A stretch of 64,000 nucleotides of DNA from Enterobacter genomosp. O (GCF_001022965.1 NZ_LECZ01000027.1:1-64000); one strand, 5' to 3'. Shown: positions 1 to 8,579, counted from the first letter of the stretch. The notes: generated from the letters alone by a model not told the origin. Numbers and translations are program-made.

Positions 1-621
1 AACGGCGACCCGGACCGGCCGATAATCACCGGTCGCGTGTACAACGACGCGAGCATGCCGCCGTGGGCGCTTCCGGCAGCGGCGACGCAGATGGGCTTTA
101 TGAGCCGGACGAAAGACGGCTCGGTCGACAACGCCAACGCCCTGCGCTTCGAGGACAAGGCGGGTGCGGAGCAGGTGTGGATCCAGGCCGAGCGGAATAT
201 GGATACCAGCGTTAAAAATGATGAAACGCACAGCGTCGGCGGCGAACGCAGCCACTACGTGAAGAAAAACGAGCTGCATCGCGTGGAGGCTAATCAGATC
301 CAGGCGGTGAAAGGCGGAACCGAGATCCTGACGGGGAAAGGCAAGCTGGATGCGGCGGTGGAACAGTACGTTATCGCTTCCGGAACAAAGCTGAGGCTGG
401 TCTCCGGCGAGAGCGCAATTGAGCTTAACGCGAACGGCAAAATTAGCCTGATCGGCAAAGAGTTTAACTTCTTTGTTGAAGGGGATGGCCATATCACGAC
501 GGGCGGTAAGCTGCACCTGAATACCTCTGGCACGAAACCCGGCACCACGGCGCCGGGCGCGGGGCACAAAGGAGACATTGATGCGGCGGTTCAGGCGAAA
601 TTCACGCCGCCGAAAGAATAA
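1..621 (+). CDS. vgrG: VgrG (type VI secretion spike), 3' end only
   Basis: This is the C-terminal 206 residues of a VgrG-family protein; the frame is open from base 1, so the gene starts upstream of the window. VgrG trimers cap the Hcp tube of the type VI secretion system and carry effectors into target cells. Visible are the end of the gp5-like region (motif GRVYNDASMPPW near residue 12) and a repetitive beta-helical stretch (EQVWIQAERNMD, then SAIELNANGKISLIGKEF). This is the usual VgrG/DUF2345-like needle. The tail after about residue 180 is short and Gly/Ala/Pro-rich, so no extra effector domain is fused. The DUF1795-type chaperone and PAAR-Rhs effector follow on the same strand, the standard arrangement for a VgrG with its cargo. 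Confidence 0.9.
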   Translation, partial: NGDPDRPIITGRVYNDASMPPWALPAAATQMGFMSRTKDGSVDNANALRFEDKAGAEQVWIQAERNMDTSVKNDETHSVGGERSHYVKKNELHRVEANQIQAVKGGTEILTGKGKLDAAVEQYVIASGTKLRLVSGESAIELNANGKISLIGKEFNFFVEGDGHITTGGKLHLNTSGTKPGTTAPGAGHKGDIDAAVQAKFTPPKE

Positions 622-696
622 CCGCTTTCTGTCTGACGCCATGTTGTCCATAACGGCCCTTAAAATTCTTCAGCATTCTTAGACGCGGATTCACCA

Positions 697-1137
697 ATGA
701 AATATACCCTCCAGGAAGGTTCGTTTTCCCTTTTCCCTGCGGCCTGGCAGGATAACAGCATGAACATTATTCGCGATGACGAAAGCGGGCTGTCCGTCGT
801 GGTCAGCCGCGGCGTTATCCCGGATGGCAGCGATTATGAGAAAGAGTTCCACCGCCAGTGGGACGTGATGCGCCCGCAGATGGGCGAGGTCGCCCAGAGC
901 GAATTCCAGCGTGTGAAAGCCGGGCCTGACGGCAACATCAGCGGTCTGGAGGTTGAAACCAACTTTGACCATAACGGGCAGCGCCTGTGGCAAAAACAGC
1001 TGGCCGTGCAGACGCCGGGCAAACCGGTGTTGATGATTTTTACCCTCTCAGCGCTCAGAGCATTCACTGAAGAGGACGAGGGGCGCTGGAGCGCGCTTAA
1101 GCAGAGCCTGACGCTAAACGACAACCGGAATGTGTAA
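697..1137 (+). CDS. DUF1795/DcrB-family protein, Eag-like chaperone of the Rhs effector
   Basis: This is a 146-residue soluble protein without signal peptide or membrane segment. The pattern YTLQEGSFSLFPAAWQDNSMN followed by a stretch of alternating polar and hydrophobic residues is typical of the DUF1795/DcrB fold. In T6SS loci, proteins of this family (Eag/EagR) are known to bind the N-terminal transmembrane helices and prePAAR region of PAAR-Rhs effectors and keep them soluble until they are loaded on VgrG. The position fits: 75 bp after vgrG and only 3 bp before an rhs gene whose N-terminus has hydrophobic helices and a prePAAR motif. The chaperone role is inferred from family and context. 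Confidence 0.8.
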   Translation: MKYTLQEGSFSLFPAAWQDNSMNIIRDDESGLSVVVSRGVIPDGSDYEKEFHRQWDVMRPQMGEVAQSEFQRVKAGPDGNISGLEVETNFDHNGQRLWQKQLAVQTPGKPVLMIFTLSALRAFTEEDEGRWSALKQSLTLNDNRNV

Positions 1138-1140
1138 GGC

Positions 1141-4100
1141 ATGAGCGATAACAACGCGGCCCGTAAGGGCGACGAGATTATTCATTCCAGCATTTTTGCG
1201 GACATCACCAGCATTGTGGCGGAAGGCGCCGCTTATGCGGTGATCGGCGCGGCGGTGGGGGCAGCAGCTACCGTGGCGGCGCCATTGCTGGGGGCAGGGG
1301 CGGCAGCCGCAGGCGTGGCGGCGATTGGCTCCAGCTGTCTGTTAAGCGGCATCATTGGCGGCGTGCTGGCCAACGTGGCGGGGATCACAGACGATATCAG
1401 CAGCGCCGCCGAGGGGTTAGGCAACGCGATTTTCCCGCCGTCGCCTGCGGGTAAAATTACTACCGGTTCGAATAACGTTCTGACCAATGCGATCCCCGCC
1501 GCGCGCGCGGCCGGGACGCTGACGCCAGCAGATACCCCTTCACCTGAGCCGCAGTCTCCGGGCAGCTTTGCCGATTACGCGGGCATGCTGCTTTCCGCTG
1601 CCGGACAGTTTGGCAGCGAAATGTGGCAGCCGAGCGTGGCGTCTGCCGCCGCGGGCACCTCACCGCTGGAAGAAGACAAGGTGGCGTGTGAAAAGCACTC
1701 CGGACCGCAGTATCTGGCGGAAGGCTCGAAAAGCGTCTTCATCAACGGCCAGCCTGCGGTGCGTGCGAAAGATCGCACCACCTGCGAAGGGACCGTTTCC
1801 GATGACGTCTCCCCGAACGTGATCATCGGCGGCGACACGCTCACGGTTCGCGATATCAAAAGCGGCAAAACGCCGGGGCTGGCGCTGGGGATGATTGCGC
1901 TCTCCCTGCTGCGCGGCCGTCCGGGCAAGATCCTGAAAAACATGCCCTGCGCGCTGGCGGCAGCCGGCGGAGGGATGCTGGCCGATATGGCCGTCAATGC
2001 CGTGTTTGGCTCCTCGCACCCGGTGCATGCCGCCACCGGCGTGAAGGTGCTAAATGACGATGATGAACTCGATTTCTCGCTGCCGGGCCGCTTCCCGCTT
2101 CGCTGGCAGCGCAGCTATAACAGCCTGACCACCCGAGAAGGGCTGTTTGGCCTGGGCTGGGCTACCGCCTTTGACAGCTATCTGACGCTGGAAGAAAACA
2201 ACGCCACTTGGTTCGACGAAACCGGACGCGAGCTGAGCTTTGAACTGCCCCCTGTCGACCGCGCGTTTTACAGCATCAGCGAAGGCATCATTATCCGCCG
2301 CAATGAGAGCGGCGACGTGGCGATTGCGGACGATGACGGCGCGGTGTGGCGTCTGTATAAACCGACACGCGCGAACCCCTTAATCCTGCGTCTGGCCTCC
2401 CTTAGCGATGAATACGGCAACGCGCTGCTGACGGAGTGGGACGAGCACGGCAGGCTGGTTGGTCTTCACGACGAGCCGCGGGCGATAGACGTCACCCTGC
2501 GCTATGAGGACGAACGATTCCCGCAGCGCGTGACCGCCGCCAGCCATTTCGACGGTAGCCGTAGCTGGCCGTTGATGCAGTGGGGCTACGATGCGCGCGG
2601 CCAACTGGCGAGCGCGACGGATGCCTCTGGCGTCGTCACCCGCGAATACCGCTATAACGACCACGGCCTGATGGTCTGGCACAGCCTGCCGGGCGGGCTG
2701 GAGAGCGAGTACCGCTGGAAAAAATTTGACCACTGGCGCGTGGTGGAAAACCGCACCAGCACCGGCGACGGCTGCCGCTTTACCTATGATTTAGCCGCCG
2801 GGCTAACGACCGTCGAGCACTATGATGGTCAGAAGCGTCAGCACTACTGGAACGCGCAGAGCCTGATCGTCCGCTTCGTAGACGAGCGCGGTGAAAACTG
2901 GCGCTACGAGTGGGATGACAACGAGCTTCTGACCCGTCGCATCGATCCGCTCGGGAATGCCGTTACCTTCGTTTATGACGAGATGGGCAACCGGGTGCAG
3001 GAGATCGACGCCGACGGCAATGCCCGCGCAACGACCTGGCTTGAGCACCGCGCGCTGCCGTCTGCGATTATCGAAGCCGACGGCAGCACTACCCGTTTCT
3101 GGTACGACGACCATCACGGCCTGAAGCGCGTGGTGGACCCGATGGGGCAGACGACGCTGCTGCGCCGGGACGAGTTTGGTCAGGTCGTTGAGGAGGTCGA
3201 TGCCGCGGGCAACAGCCGCTACCAGGAGTACAACGAGGCGGGACAGCTGGTGCGCGCGACGGACTGCTCTGGCCGCACGACCCGGTATCACTATCATCCA
3301 CTGGGCTGGCTGGTGGCCGAGACTGGCGCCGACGGTGAAGAGACGCGCTATCGCTACGACGCTGCAGGGCGTCCGGTGCAGCTCGATCGCCCGGAAGGCT
3401 GGACGGAGTCGCTCAAATGGAACGAACGCGGCCTGCCGGTGAAGCATGCTGGCGCGGATGGTAAAGAAAGTGAGTTCAGATACGATGAGGCCGGGCGCTT
3501 AACCGCTACGCGAAATTCTCAGGGTGAAGAGGTCCGTCGCCGCTGGGACAGCCGGGGGCGTCTGATTGCTCTTGAAAACGAAAACGGCGAAGCGTATCAG
3601 TTCCGCTGGGGAGCCGATTCGCTGCTGCTGGAAGAGACGGGGCTCGATGGCGTGGCCTCGCAGTATCGCTACGACGCCTGCGGACGCACGATAGCTCGCA
3701 CCTTTGCCGCCGGTCATCCGGAGGCCATTACCCATGCCTTCGCCTGGAGCGCGAGCGGCCAGCTGGTCGCCCGCACCACGCCGGAAGGCCAGACCCGCTA
3801 TCACTATACCCCGTCCGGGCTATTAAGCCGGATTGGGCTGCACCCTGCACTTTCAGCGGACGCGTGGAGCACCGAGGCAGAGCAGGAGCTTGCCTTTGAA
3901 TATGACGCACTCGGTCGCGTGACGCGCGAAGCGGGCGAGCATGGGGAGCTGGCGTGGCAGTACGACGCCCTTGGCAACCGCACCTCCGTTACGCTGCCGG
4001 ATGGCCGCGAGCTAAAACAGTTCTACTACGGCAGCGGGCATCTGCTCAGCATTGCTCTCGATAAGCTGTCGGTCTCCGACTTTACCCGCGACGAACTCCA

Positions 4101-5574
4101 CCGGGAGACCAGCCGCACGCAGGGGCTGCTGACCACCCGCAGCGAATACGACCGTCTCGGCCGCCTGCATCGCCGGGACGTCTTCACCGGCAACGCCCAG
4201 CGCCCGTCGCCGCGCCGCTGGTCCCGCCGCTGGGATTACGACTATCGCAATAACCTGGTGCGTGAAGAGCGGGACGATAACCCGTTCAGCTGGTACCGCT
4301 GGCAGTACGACAGCGCCGGGCGTCTGCTCGTTCAGGACGGTACGCTGCCCGGCCAGGAGCAGTGGCGCTGGGATGCTGCCGGTAACCCGCTCGAAGGCTC
4401 TGCTGAGAAGGTCACGCACAACCGCCTGACGCAAATGAACGGCATTCGCTGGCGTTATGACATCCACGGCCGCACCGTGGAGAAAGATAATGGCCAGACG
4501 CGCTGGCACTACCGGTACGACGGCGAGCACCGCCTGACGGAGGTTATCAGCCAGCCGCGGGACCGCAACAGGCCGCTGACGCAGGTCAGCTTCCGCTACG
4601 ACCCGCTCGGACGCCGCATCAGCAAAACGCGCCGCCAGATGCTGGGCGGACAGCCAGCCGGCAAGCCGGTCACCACCCGGTTTGTCTGGGAAGGGTTCCG
4701 CCTGCTGCAGGAAATGCACGGGGATGTGCCGCTCACCTACGTCTACAGCGACCAGGACAGCTATGACCCGCTGGCGCGTATTGACGGCGTGGAAGCGCCG
4801 GAGATTTTCTGGTTCCACTGCCAGCCGAACGGCACGCCGGAGCGGATGACGGATATCGAAGGGCAGGTACGCTGGGAAGGGGTTAACAGCGCCTGGGGCA
4901 AGCTGCTGCGGGAAAGCGAAACGCAGCTATCAGGATATTCCCAGAACCTGCGCATGCAGGGGCAATACCTGGACCGTGAGACAGGGCTGCACTACAATCT
5001 GTTCCGCTATTACGACCCGGACTGCGGGCGGTTTACGCAGCAGGACCCGATAGGGCTGGCGGGGGGGATAAACCTTTACCAGTATGCGCCGAATGCGTTG
5101 GGGTGGGTGGATCCGTGGGGGTTGAGCCGCGAGTGTAGCGGTAAAACGAAACCTGATTTCTATGTTGGTCCAAGTGGCCCTAGTTCGACTATGCCTTCTA
5201 TCGCATACCGGTATATGGATAGCAAATATGCTGCACAGACAATGGAAAATAAATCAGCACCATTAAGTTATTTTGGATATACGAAATATAAATCTGCACA
5301 TGAAGCCAGGGATGCCTATCAAATATTTTATGAGAAAGGTAATCCTGATTCATGGAGTGATGCACGTTTACTGGGTGAGTTTGATACATTACAACTTTAT
5401 AAAAATGGTGTACCTCAGGTGCAAGTCCCTCTTGCCAATGGTGGCAGAGGGCCAGGTTATGAGCTTTTCACCAGTGCATATCCTGAGTATGGTAAAGGTG
5501 GGGCATTACAGTTGCTACCAGTCGAACGTAATTACCCTGTTATTTTTGACCGTGTTACTATAATTCCGGAGTAA
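1141..5574 (+). CDS. rhs: PAAR-domain Rhs polymorphic toxin (T6SS effector)
   Basis: This is a 1477-residue Rhs effector. The N-terminus carries a prePAAR-type motif (AARKGDEIIH, residues 6-15), then hydrophobic helices at about residues 26-85, then a PAAR-like sharpening domain at about 100-240 (NNVLTNAIPAARA; GPQYLAEGSKSVFINGQPA; PNVIIGGDTL). Residues about 290-1320 are the YD-repeat shell, ending in the conserved core border DPIGLAGGINLYQYAPNALG and DPWGL (1324-1328), where Rhs proteins are known to self-cleave. The last 149 residues are the variable toxin tip. They are clearly richer in A+T than the GC-rich core, a sign of tip replacement by recombination. I do not recognise the tip with certainty. 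The spacing of R1357 (AYRYM), a Ser/Tyr strand (LSYFGYTKYKS) and E1413 (GEFDT) recalls the R-S-E layout of ADP-ribosyltransferase toxins such as the TreTu group, but this is only a guess. Confidence 0.93.
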   Translation: MSDNNAARKGDEIIHSSIFADITSIVAEGAAYAVIGAAVGAAATVAAPLLGAGAAAAGVAAIGSSCLLSGIIGGVLANVAGITDDISSAAEGLGNAIFPPSPAGKITTGSNNVLTNAIPAARAAGTLTPADTPSPEPQSPGSFADYAGMLLSAAGQFGSEMWQPSVASAAAGTSPLEEDKVACEKHSGPQYLAEGSKSVFINGQPAVRAKDRTTCEGTVSDDVSPNVIIGGDTLTVRDIKSGKTPGLALGMIALSLLRGRPGKILKNMPCALAAAGGGMLADMAVNAVFGSSHPVHAATGVKVLNDDDELDFSLPGRFPLRWQRSYNSLTTREGLFGLGWATAFDSYLTLEENNATWFDETGRELSFELPPVDRAFYSISEGIIIRRNESGDVAIADDDGAVWRLYKPTRANPLILRLASLSDEYGNALLTEWDEHGRLVGLHDEPRAIDVTLRYEDERFPQRVTAASHFDGSRSWPLMQWGYDARGQLASATDASGVVTREYRYNDHGLMVWHSLPGGLESEYRWKKFDHWRVVENRTSTGDGCRFTYDLAAGLTTVEHYDGQKRQHYWNAQSLIVRFVDERGENWRYEWDDNELLTRRIDPLGNAVTFVYDEMGNRVQEIDADGNARATTWLEHRALPSAIIEADGSTTRFWYDDHHGLKRVVDPMGQTTLLRRDEFGQVVEEVDAAGNSRYQEYNEAGQLVRATDCSGRTTRYHYHPLGWLVAETGADGEETRYRYDAAGRPVQLDRPEGWTESLKWNERGLPVKHAGADGKESEFRYDEAGRLTATRNSQGEEVRRRWDSRGRLIALENENGEAYQFRWGADSLLLEETGLDGVASQYRYDACGRTIARTFAAGHPEAITHAFAWSASGQLVARTTPEGQTRYHYTPSGLLSRIGLHPALSADAWSTEAEQELAFEYDALGRVTREAGEHGELAWQYDALGNRTSVTLPDGRELKQFYYGSGHLLSIALDKLSVSDFTRDELHRETSRTQGLLTTRSEYDRLGRLHRRDVFTGNAQRPSPRRWSRRWDYDYRNNLVREERDDNPFSWYRWQYDSAGRLLVQDGTLPGQEQWRWDAAGNPLEGSAEKVTHNRLTQMNGIRWRYDIHGRTVEKDNGQTRWHYRYDGEHRLTEVISQPRDRNRPLTQVSFRYDPLGRRISKTRRQMLGGQPAGKPVTTRFVWEGFRLLQEMHGDVPLTYVYSDQDSYDPLARIDGVEAPEIFWFHCQPNGTPERMTDIEGQVRWEGVNSAWGKLLRESETQLSGYSQNLRMQGQYLDRETGLHYNLFRYYDPDCGRFTQQDPIGLAGGINLYQYAPNALGWVDPWGLSRECSGKTKPDFYVGPSGPSSTMPSIAYRYMDSKYAAQTMENKSAPLSYFGYTKYKSAHEARDAYQIFYEKGNPDSWSDARLLGEFDTLQLYKNGVPQVQVPLANGGRGPGYELFTSAYPEYGKGGALQLLPVERNYPVIFDRVTIIPE

Positions 5575-5579
5575 AAGCG

Positions 5580-5786
5580 ATGACAGAAGAAGAGTTACGA
5601 AAAAATCTTGTTTTTTTAATAAAAAAATATGTTCGGGAAAGTCAACAGGAAGCATTTTATGATGACATATCAAAGCCTGATGTGCCAGTGAAAGGTATTT
5701 TAGCTGACTTTAATAAAGTCAAAACAAGAACCGTTGATGAAGCGGATGGAGATTTGATACGTGATATTTACTTTTACTTTTGCTAA
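5580..5786 (+). CDS. probable cognate immunity protein of the Rhs tip
   Basis: This small acidic protein of 68 residues starts 5 bp after the rhs stop codon. It is AT-rich like the toxin tip and unlike the rhs core. A gene at this position in a polymorphic toxin locus almost always encodes the immunity protein for the tip just upstream. I see no signal peptide or membrane segment, so it would act in the cytoplasm. I recognise no family from the sequence (MTEEELRKNLVFLIKKY at the start, DGDLIRDIYFYFC at the end). The function is inferred from position only. Confidence 0.6.
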   Translation: MTEEELRKNLVFLIKKYVRESQQEAFYDDISKPDVPVKGILADFNKVKTRTVDEADGDLIRDIYFYFC

Positions 5787-6010
5787 CTAATAGTCATGCG
5801 GGGAATTAATTTCTTTCAGGTTGTTTATTATGTTTGTTTTTTATGAAGGGTGAACAGGTTGATGCATGGGGAAGGGTAAATGACTCTTGACTCGTCCCAA
5901 TAATTATCGTCCTCTCTGAGAGATATTGGAATAATATCAATTACGCCTTTTGTTTTATATATCACGCATTACGCTTAATCCCCTTCTGTTGACTTTATTC
6001 ACAACCTGTT
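5787..6010. other. AT-rich spacer without a recognisable gene
   Basis: This interval between the immunity candidate and the rhs remnant holds only short reading frames and no strong ribosome site. It is most simply the eroded 5' part of a displaced rhs 3' end. Confidence 0.4.
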
Positions 6011-6354
6011 CGTCGCTGATGATAATCCGCTCGAAGGGGCGATTGAGAAAATTACCCATAACCGCCTGCTGCAGGAGGTACACGGTGACGTGCAGCTGAC
6101 CTAAGTCTACAGCGACCGGACAGTGATGATCCGCTGGCACATTTTGACGACGTTGATGCCCCAGCGATCTTCTGGTTCTACTGCCAGCCCAACGACACGG
6201 CAGAGCGGATAGCGGATATCGAAGGGGAGATGCGCTGGGAAGTGGCGAACAGAGCCTGAGGTAAGCTGCTGCTGGAAAGCGAGACGCAGCTATCAGAATA
6301 TCCCCAGAATTGTGTGAGCCAAACAAATCAGTATATGAAGTCAGGAATGCCTAT
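6011..6354 (+). pseudogene. decayed rhs 3' end with a piece of a toxin tip
   Basis: This stretch is nearly identical in layout to two separate pieces of the intact rhs gene. Bases 6024-6068 match 4384-4428, and 6062-6312 match 4698-4950. The 276 bp between them in the intact gene are missing. The break lies exactly at CCGCCTG, which occurs at 4422-4428 and again at 4698-4704 in the intact copy but only once here (6062-6068). Several in-frame stops (TAA near 6100, TGA near 6257) show it is dead. After 6313 the similarity moves to the toxin tip: bases 6322-6354 read NKSVYEVRNAYH against YKSAHEARDAYQ in the live tip (near 5290-5323). It is therefore the remnant of an older displaced rhs tip of a related toxin family. 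Confidence 0.8.
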
Positions 6355-6355
6355 C

Positions 6356-6601
6356 ATGGATTACGATTCATATAATGAAGTACTCGATTATCTCAGGTTT
6401 TTTTTCAACGTAAGAGTGGACTCATCAATTTATTTAGAAAAACTAATGACTCTTATTGAAGAATCTCGCTTTGAAAAAACAGTGATAATAAGAGCTATTT
6501 ATGAAACGTACATGCAGTATGTAAAACAAAATAGAGATGGCATAAAAGTTATCTCCGGGGAAAAAGAAATGTGGATTGACTTACTGTACCATTGGCAATA
6601 A
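6356..6601 (+). CDS. small hypothetical protein, orphan immunity candidate
   Basis: This 81-residue protein is rich in aromatic and charged residues (MDYDSYNEVLDYLRFFFNV at the start, EKEMWIDLLYHWQ at the end). I chose the ATG at 6356 because an AGGA lies about 12 bases upstream and because the codons before it belong to the frame of the toxin-tip remnant. It follows directly on a dead rhs 3' end, so it is best explained as the immunity gene kept after its toxin was lost. I do not recognise the family. Low GC agrees with the other tip-associated genes here. An in-frame ATG at 6335 or 6347 is an alternative start. Confidence 0.5.
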   Translation: MDYDSYNEVLDYLRFFFNVRVDSSIYLEKLMTLIEESRFEKTVIIRAIYETYMQYVKQNRDGIKVISGEKEMWIDLLYHWQ

Positions 6602-6747
6602 GACTTTATTGTTGTGCGTATGACATTGTAAATGGTTATAACAAATGTAATTTGTACAGGGGGAATTCTACTCATATGGAGGTTATCATGTTGAGTCGAT
6701 TATATCATTAAGATCTTGTCACACGATCAGAAGTAAAGCAGGGCAAC

Positions 6748-7230
6748 ATGATTGAATTAAAATTTAAACCGATTACAGGTGAACTAAATCTTGATGATCT
6801 GCCTTTGGAAATTGATACTGAAGAAGGCTTTTGTAAGTGTGATTTATACCGCGAATTGGTAAAGCACAAAGCCGTTAAGAAAACCATGCCAAATCACTAC
6901 CTTGTTGACTCAGCAGTGTTTTCCGATAAAGAATTTCAAGTTACCATACGCCCAGTGTGCTATGGTTTTCCTTTTATGCTTCATCTTGTTGATAAAAACA
7001 GTCAATACTATAAAGCATTAAATGATTGGAATGCTCGAACTAATATTCACATGCTAAATGAATCAGTAAAAAGCTTGTCTGATTGGCTGAAAGAATCACT
7101 AAACCTGGACACGCCTGATACCACAGAAACAGATATCATTAGGTGGAACTTTGCGTGGGGGCGGGTTTCAGTCTCATATGAGACAAAGTCATTTAATCAT
7201 GGGATATATATAGTTTGGAATATAACGTAG
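6748..7230 (+). CDS. hypothetical protein, first of two tandem paralogues (immunity-like)
   Basis: This soluble protein of 160 residues has no signal peptide. It is clearly related to the product of the next gene. The shared pattern is RP-x(4)-F, then K-x(4)-YK-x-L-x-DW-x(2)-R, a leucine-rich helix ending L-x(2)-W, W-x(3)-WG, and the C-terminal motif E-x-KSF-x(2)-GIYI-x-WN. Tandem paralogues of this size, AT-rich and downstream of an rhs toxin, fit multiplied immunity genes. I recognise no named family and no catalytic motif. The gene lies 146 bp after the preceding one, and no promoter is obvious in that gap. Confidence 0.6.
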   Translation: MIELKFKPITGELNLDDLPLEIDTEEGFCKCDLYRELVKHKAVKKTMPNHYLVDSAVFSDKEFQVTIRPVCYGFPFMLHLVDKNSQYYKALNDWNARTNIHMLNESVKSLSDWLKESLNLDTPDTTETDIIRWNFAWGRVSVSYETKSFNHGIYIVWNIT

Positions 7231-7256
7231 TCACTTCCAGACAAGGTTGTTTAGAT

Positions 7257-7754
7257 ATGTTAAAAATGAATCTTGATGTTCATACTGGATTTGTAGCAAT
7301 TAACAACTACCCAATCGAATTAAAAGATGTTGATACTTTTAAAAATTCCGCATTTTACAAGTTCTTCTCGCCATTGACTAAAATAGGTCCTTTTTATTTC
7401 GCTATGGATAATATTAAATGGAAAGATCAAATTTTCATTTTGGAACTGAGGCCTTCAGCATTTTCTTTTACTCCATCATTATTTCTTACTAGTAAGGATG
7501 GACGTTTTTATAAAACGCTAGAGGATTGGGATAAAAGGGCTAGCCTGAGTAATTTATCGGATGAGCAGCAGCGTTTGACAGCATGGGTTGAGAGTGAAAT
7601 AACCTCAAAGCCTAAGCTTAAAATTACCAATCCCCCATATGGATTTCAATGGGAGCATGAATGGGGAAGTATTGTTGTACAGTCCAATGAAAAAAGCTTC
7701 GATTGTGGTATTTATATCGAATGGAATGTTTGGCTAAATAATGTTATTAATTAA
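7257..7754 (+). CDS. hypothetical protein, second tandem paralogue (immunity-like)
   Basis: This 165-residue protein is homologous to the preceding gene over its whole length, with KSFDCGIYIEWN against KSFNHGIYIVWN as the clearest match. I chose the ATG at 7257 (MLKMNLDVHTG) because it aligns with the start of the first paralogue. A GTG/ATG in frame at 7215 would overlap the previous gene by 16 bp and add 14 unrelated residues. The duplicates have diverged a lot, so this is not a recent copy. That suggests two specificities against related toxins. The function is inferred from context only. Confidence 0.6.
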   Translation: MLKMNLDVHTGFVAINNYPIELKDVDTFKNSAFYKFFSPLTKIGPFYFAMDNIKWKDQIFILELRPSAFSFTPSLFLTSKDGRFYKTLEDWDKRASLSNLSDEQQRLTAWVESEITSKPKLKITNPPYGFQWEHEWGSIVVQSNEKSFDCGIYIEWNVWLNNVIN

Positions 7755-7816
7755 TAAAATCCCTCTTTTTCTTCTTGCCTTACTTTTTCTATTAATAACT
7801 TAAAAGCTCAATAAAA

Positions 7817-8197
7817 ATGAAATTAACTAATCGACTGAAGAAGAAGATATTAGTGCTGGATGGCATTGATAATGACTTTATAGATTATGGCGCAAAAATA
7901 GCATGCCCTGAATGCGAGGGTGTAATAGTCTATTCCATCGTAAACTCATATGAGTTTGACTCGCTCTCTGAGGAGGTAAAGTACTTTTTGGTTAAGAAAA
8001 TGAGAGGAGTGAAGCTTGTTAGTGATCATAATGAATTTAGCTATGATGAAAGCCAATTACATGTTTCGAAAAAAGCATGTTCAAATTGTTTAAAAGAATT
8101 TTCTATTGTATTAACGTATAAAGAGGTACAGCCAGCCCGATACCGGGTATATCTTATGGGGTTTTTTGAAGGTGACTTGAAACAGATCAAACTTTAA
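7817..8197 (+). CDS. hypothetical protein with two CxxC pairs (zinc-ribbon-like)
   Basis: This 126-residue protein has one Cys pair near residue 31 (IACPECEGV) and a second near residue 89 (KACSNCLKEF), spaced as in a four-cysteine zinc-binding knuckle. The region between is predicted to be helical and acidic. No other family feature is visible. It is AT-rich, on the same strand as its neighbours, and 62 bp after the second paralogue. It could be a further orphan immunity gene or an unrelated accessory gene. Zinc binding is inferred from the cysteine spacing. Confidence 0.55.
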   Translation: MKLTNRLKKKILVLDGIDNDFIDYGAKIACPECEGVIVYSIVNSYEFDSLSEEVKYFLVKKMRGVKLVSDHNEFSYDESQLHVSKKACSNCLKEFSIVLTYKEVQPARYRVYLMGFFEGDLKQIKL

Positions 8198-8213
8198 AAA
8201 TTGAGGTTTACCA

Positions 8214-8579
8214 ATGATTGCAAATCTCATTTGTGTTAAAGAAAATGACCTGGTTCAATGGGCGTGTGGTGAAAGTAACATACTGGTTAGTATGCCATGT
8301 TTAGACTATGCAATGGTCGACTCAACACGCCAGTTAGTCTTTGCGTTAAGCGAGCCAAAGCCACTATCAACCGTTTTGACCATCTTCAATGCGCAGGGCG
8401 AAAAACTATTTTGGTCAGCACCTCCTGAAGGCGCATTTTTCTGTTACTTAACTTTCAACCTGTCAAAGGAAGTGGTTGTGGTCTGTAGCTATGCGGAAAA
8501 GCAAAACGGCTGGCATGATTGGTTTTATTCCTGGGAGATGAAGCGTAATGCTTTGTCTCAATTGGGCCCTGCGTATTAA
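8214..8579 (+). CDS. hypothetical protein, unrecognised
   Basis: This 121-residue protein starts 16 bp after the CxxC gene, with a GAGG ribosome site 7 bases before the ATG, so the two are probably co-transcribed. The sequence alternates beta-like stretches (LVQWACGESNILVSM; QLVFALSEP; VVVVCSYAEKQNGW) and suggests a small all-beta or beta-propeller-blade fold. There is no signal peptide and no catalytic motif I recognise. Context again suggests an immunity or accessory role. Confidence 0.5.
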   Translation: MIANLICVKENDLVQWACGESNILVSMPCLDYAMVDSTRQLVFALSEPKPLSTVLTIFNAQGEKLFWSAPPEGAFFCYLTFNLSKEVVVVCSYAEKQNGWHDWFYSWEMKRNALSQLGPAY

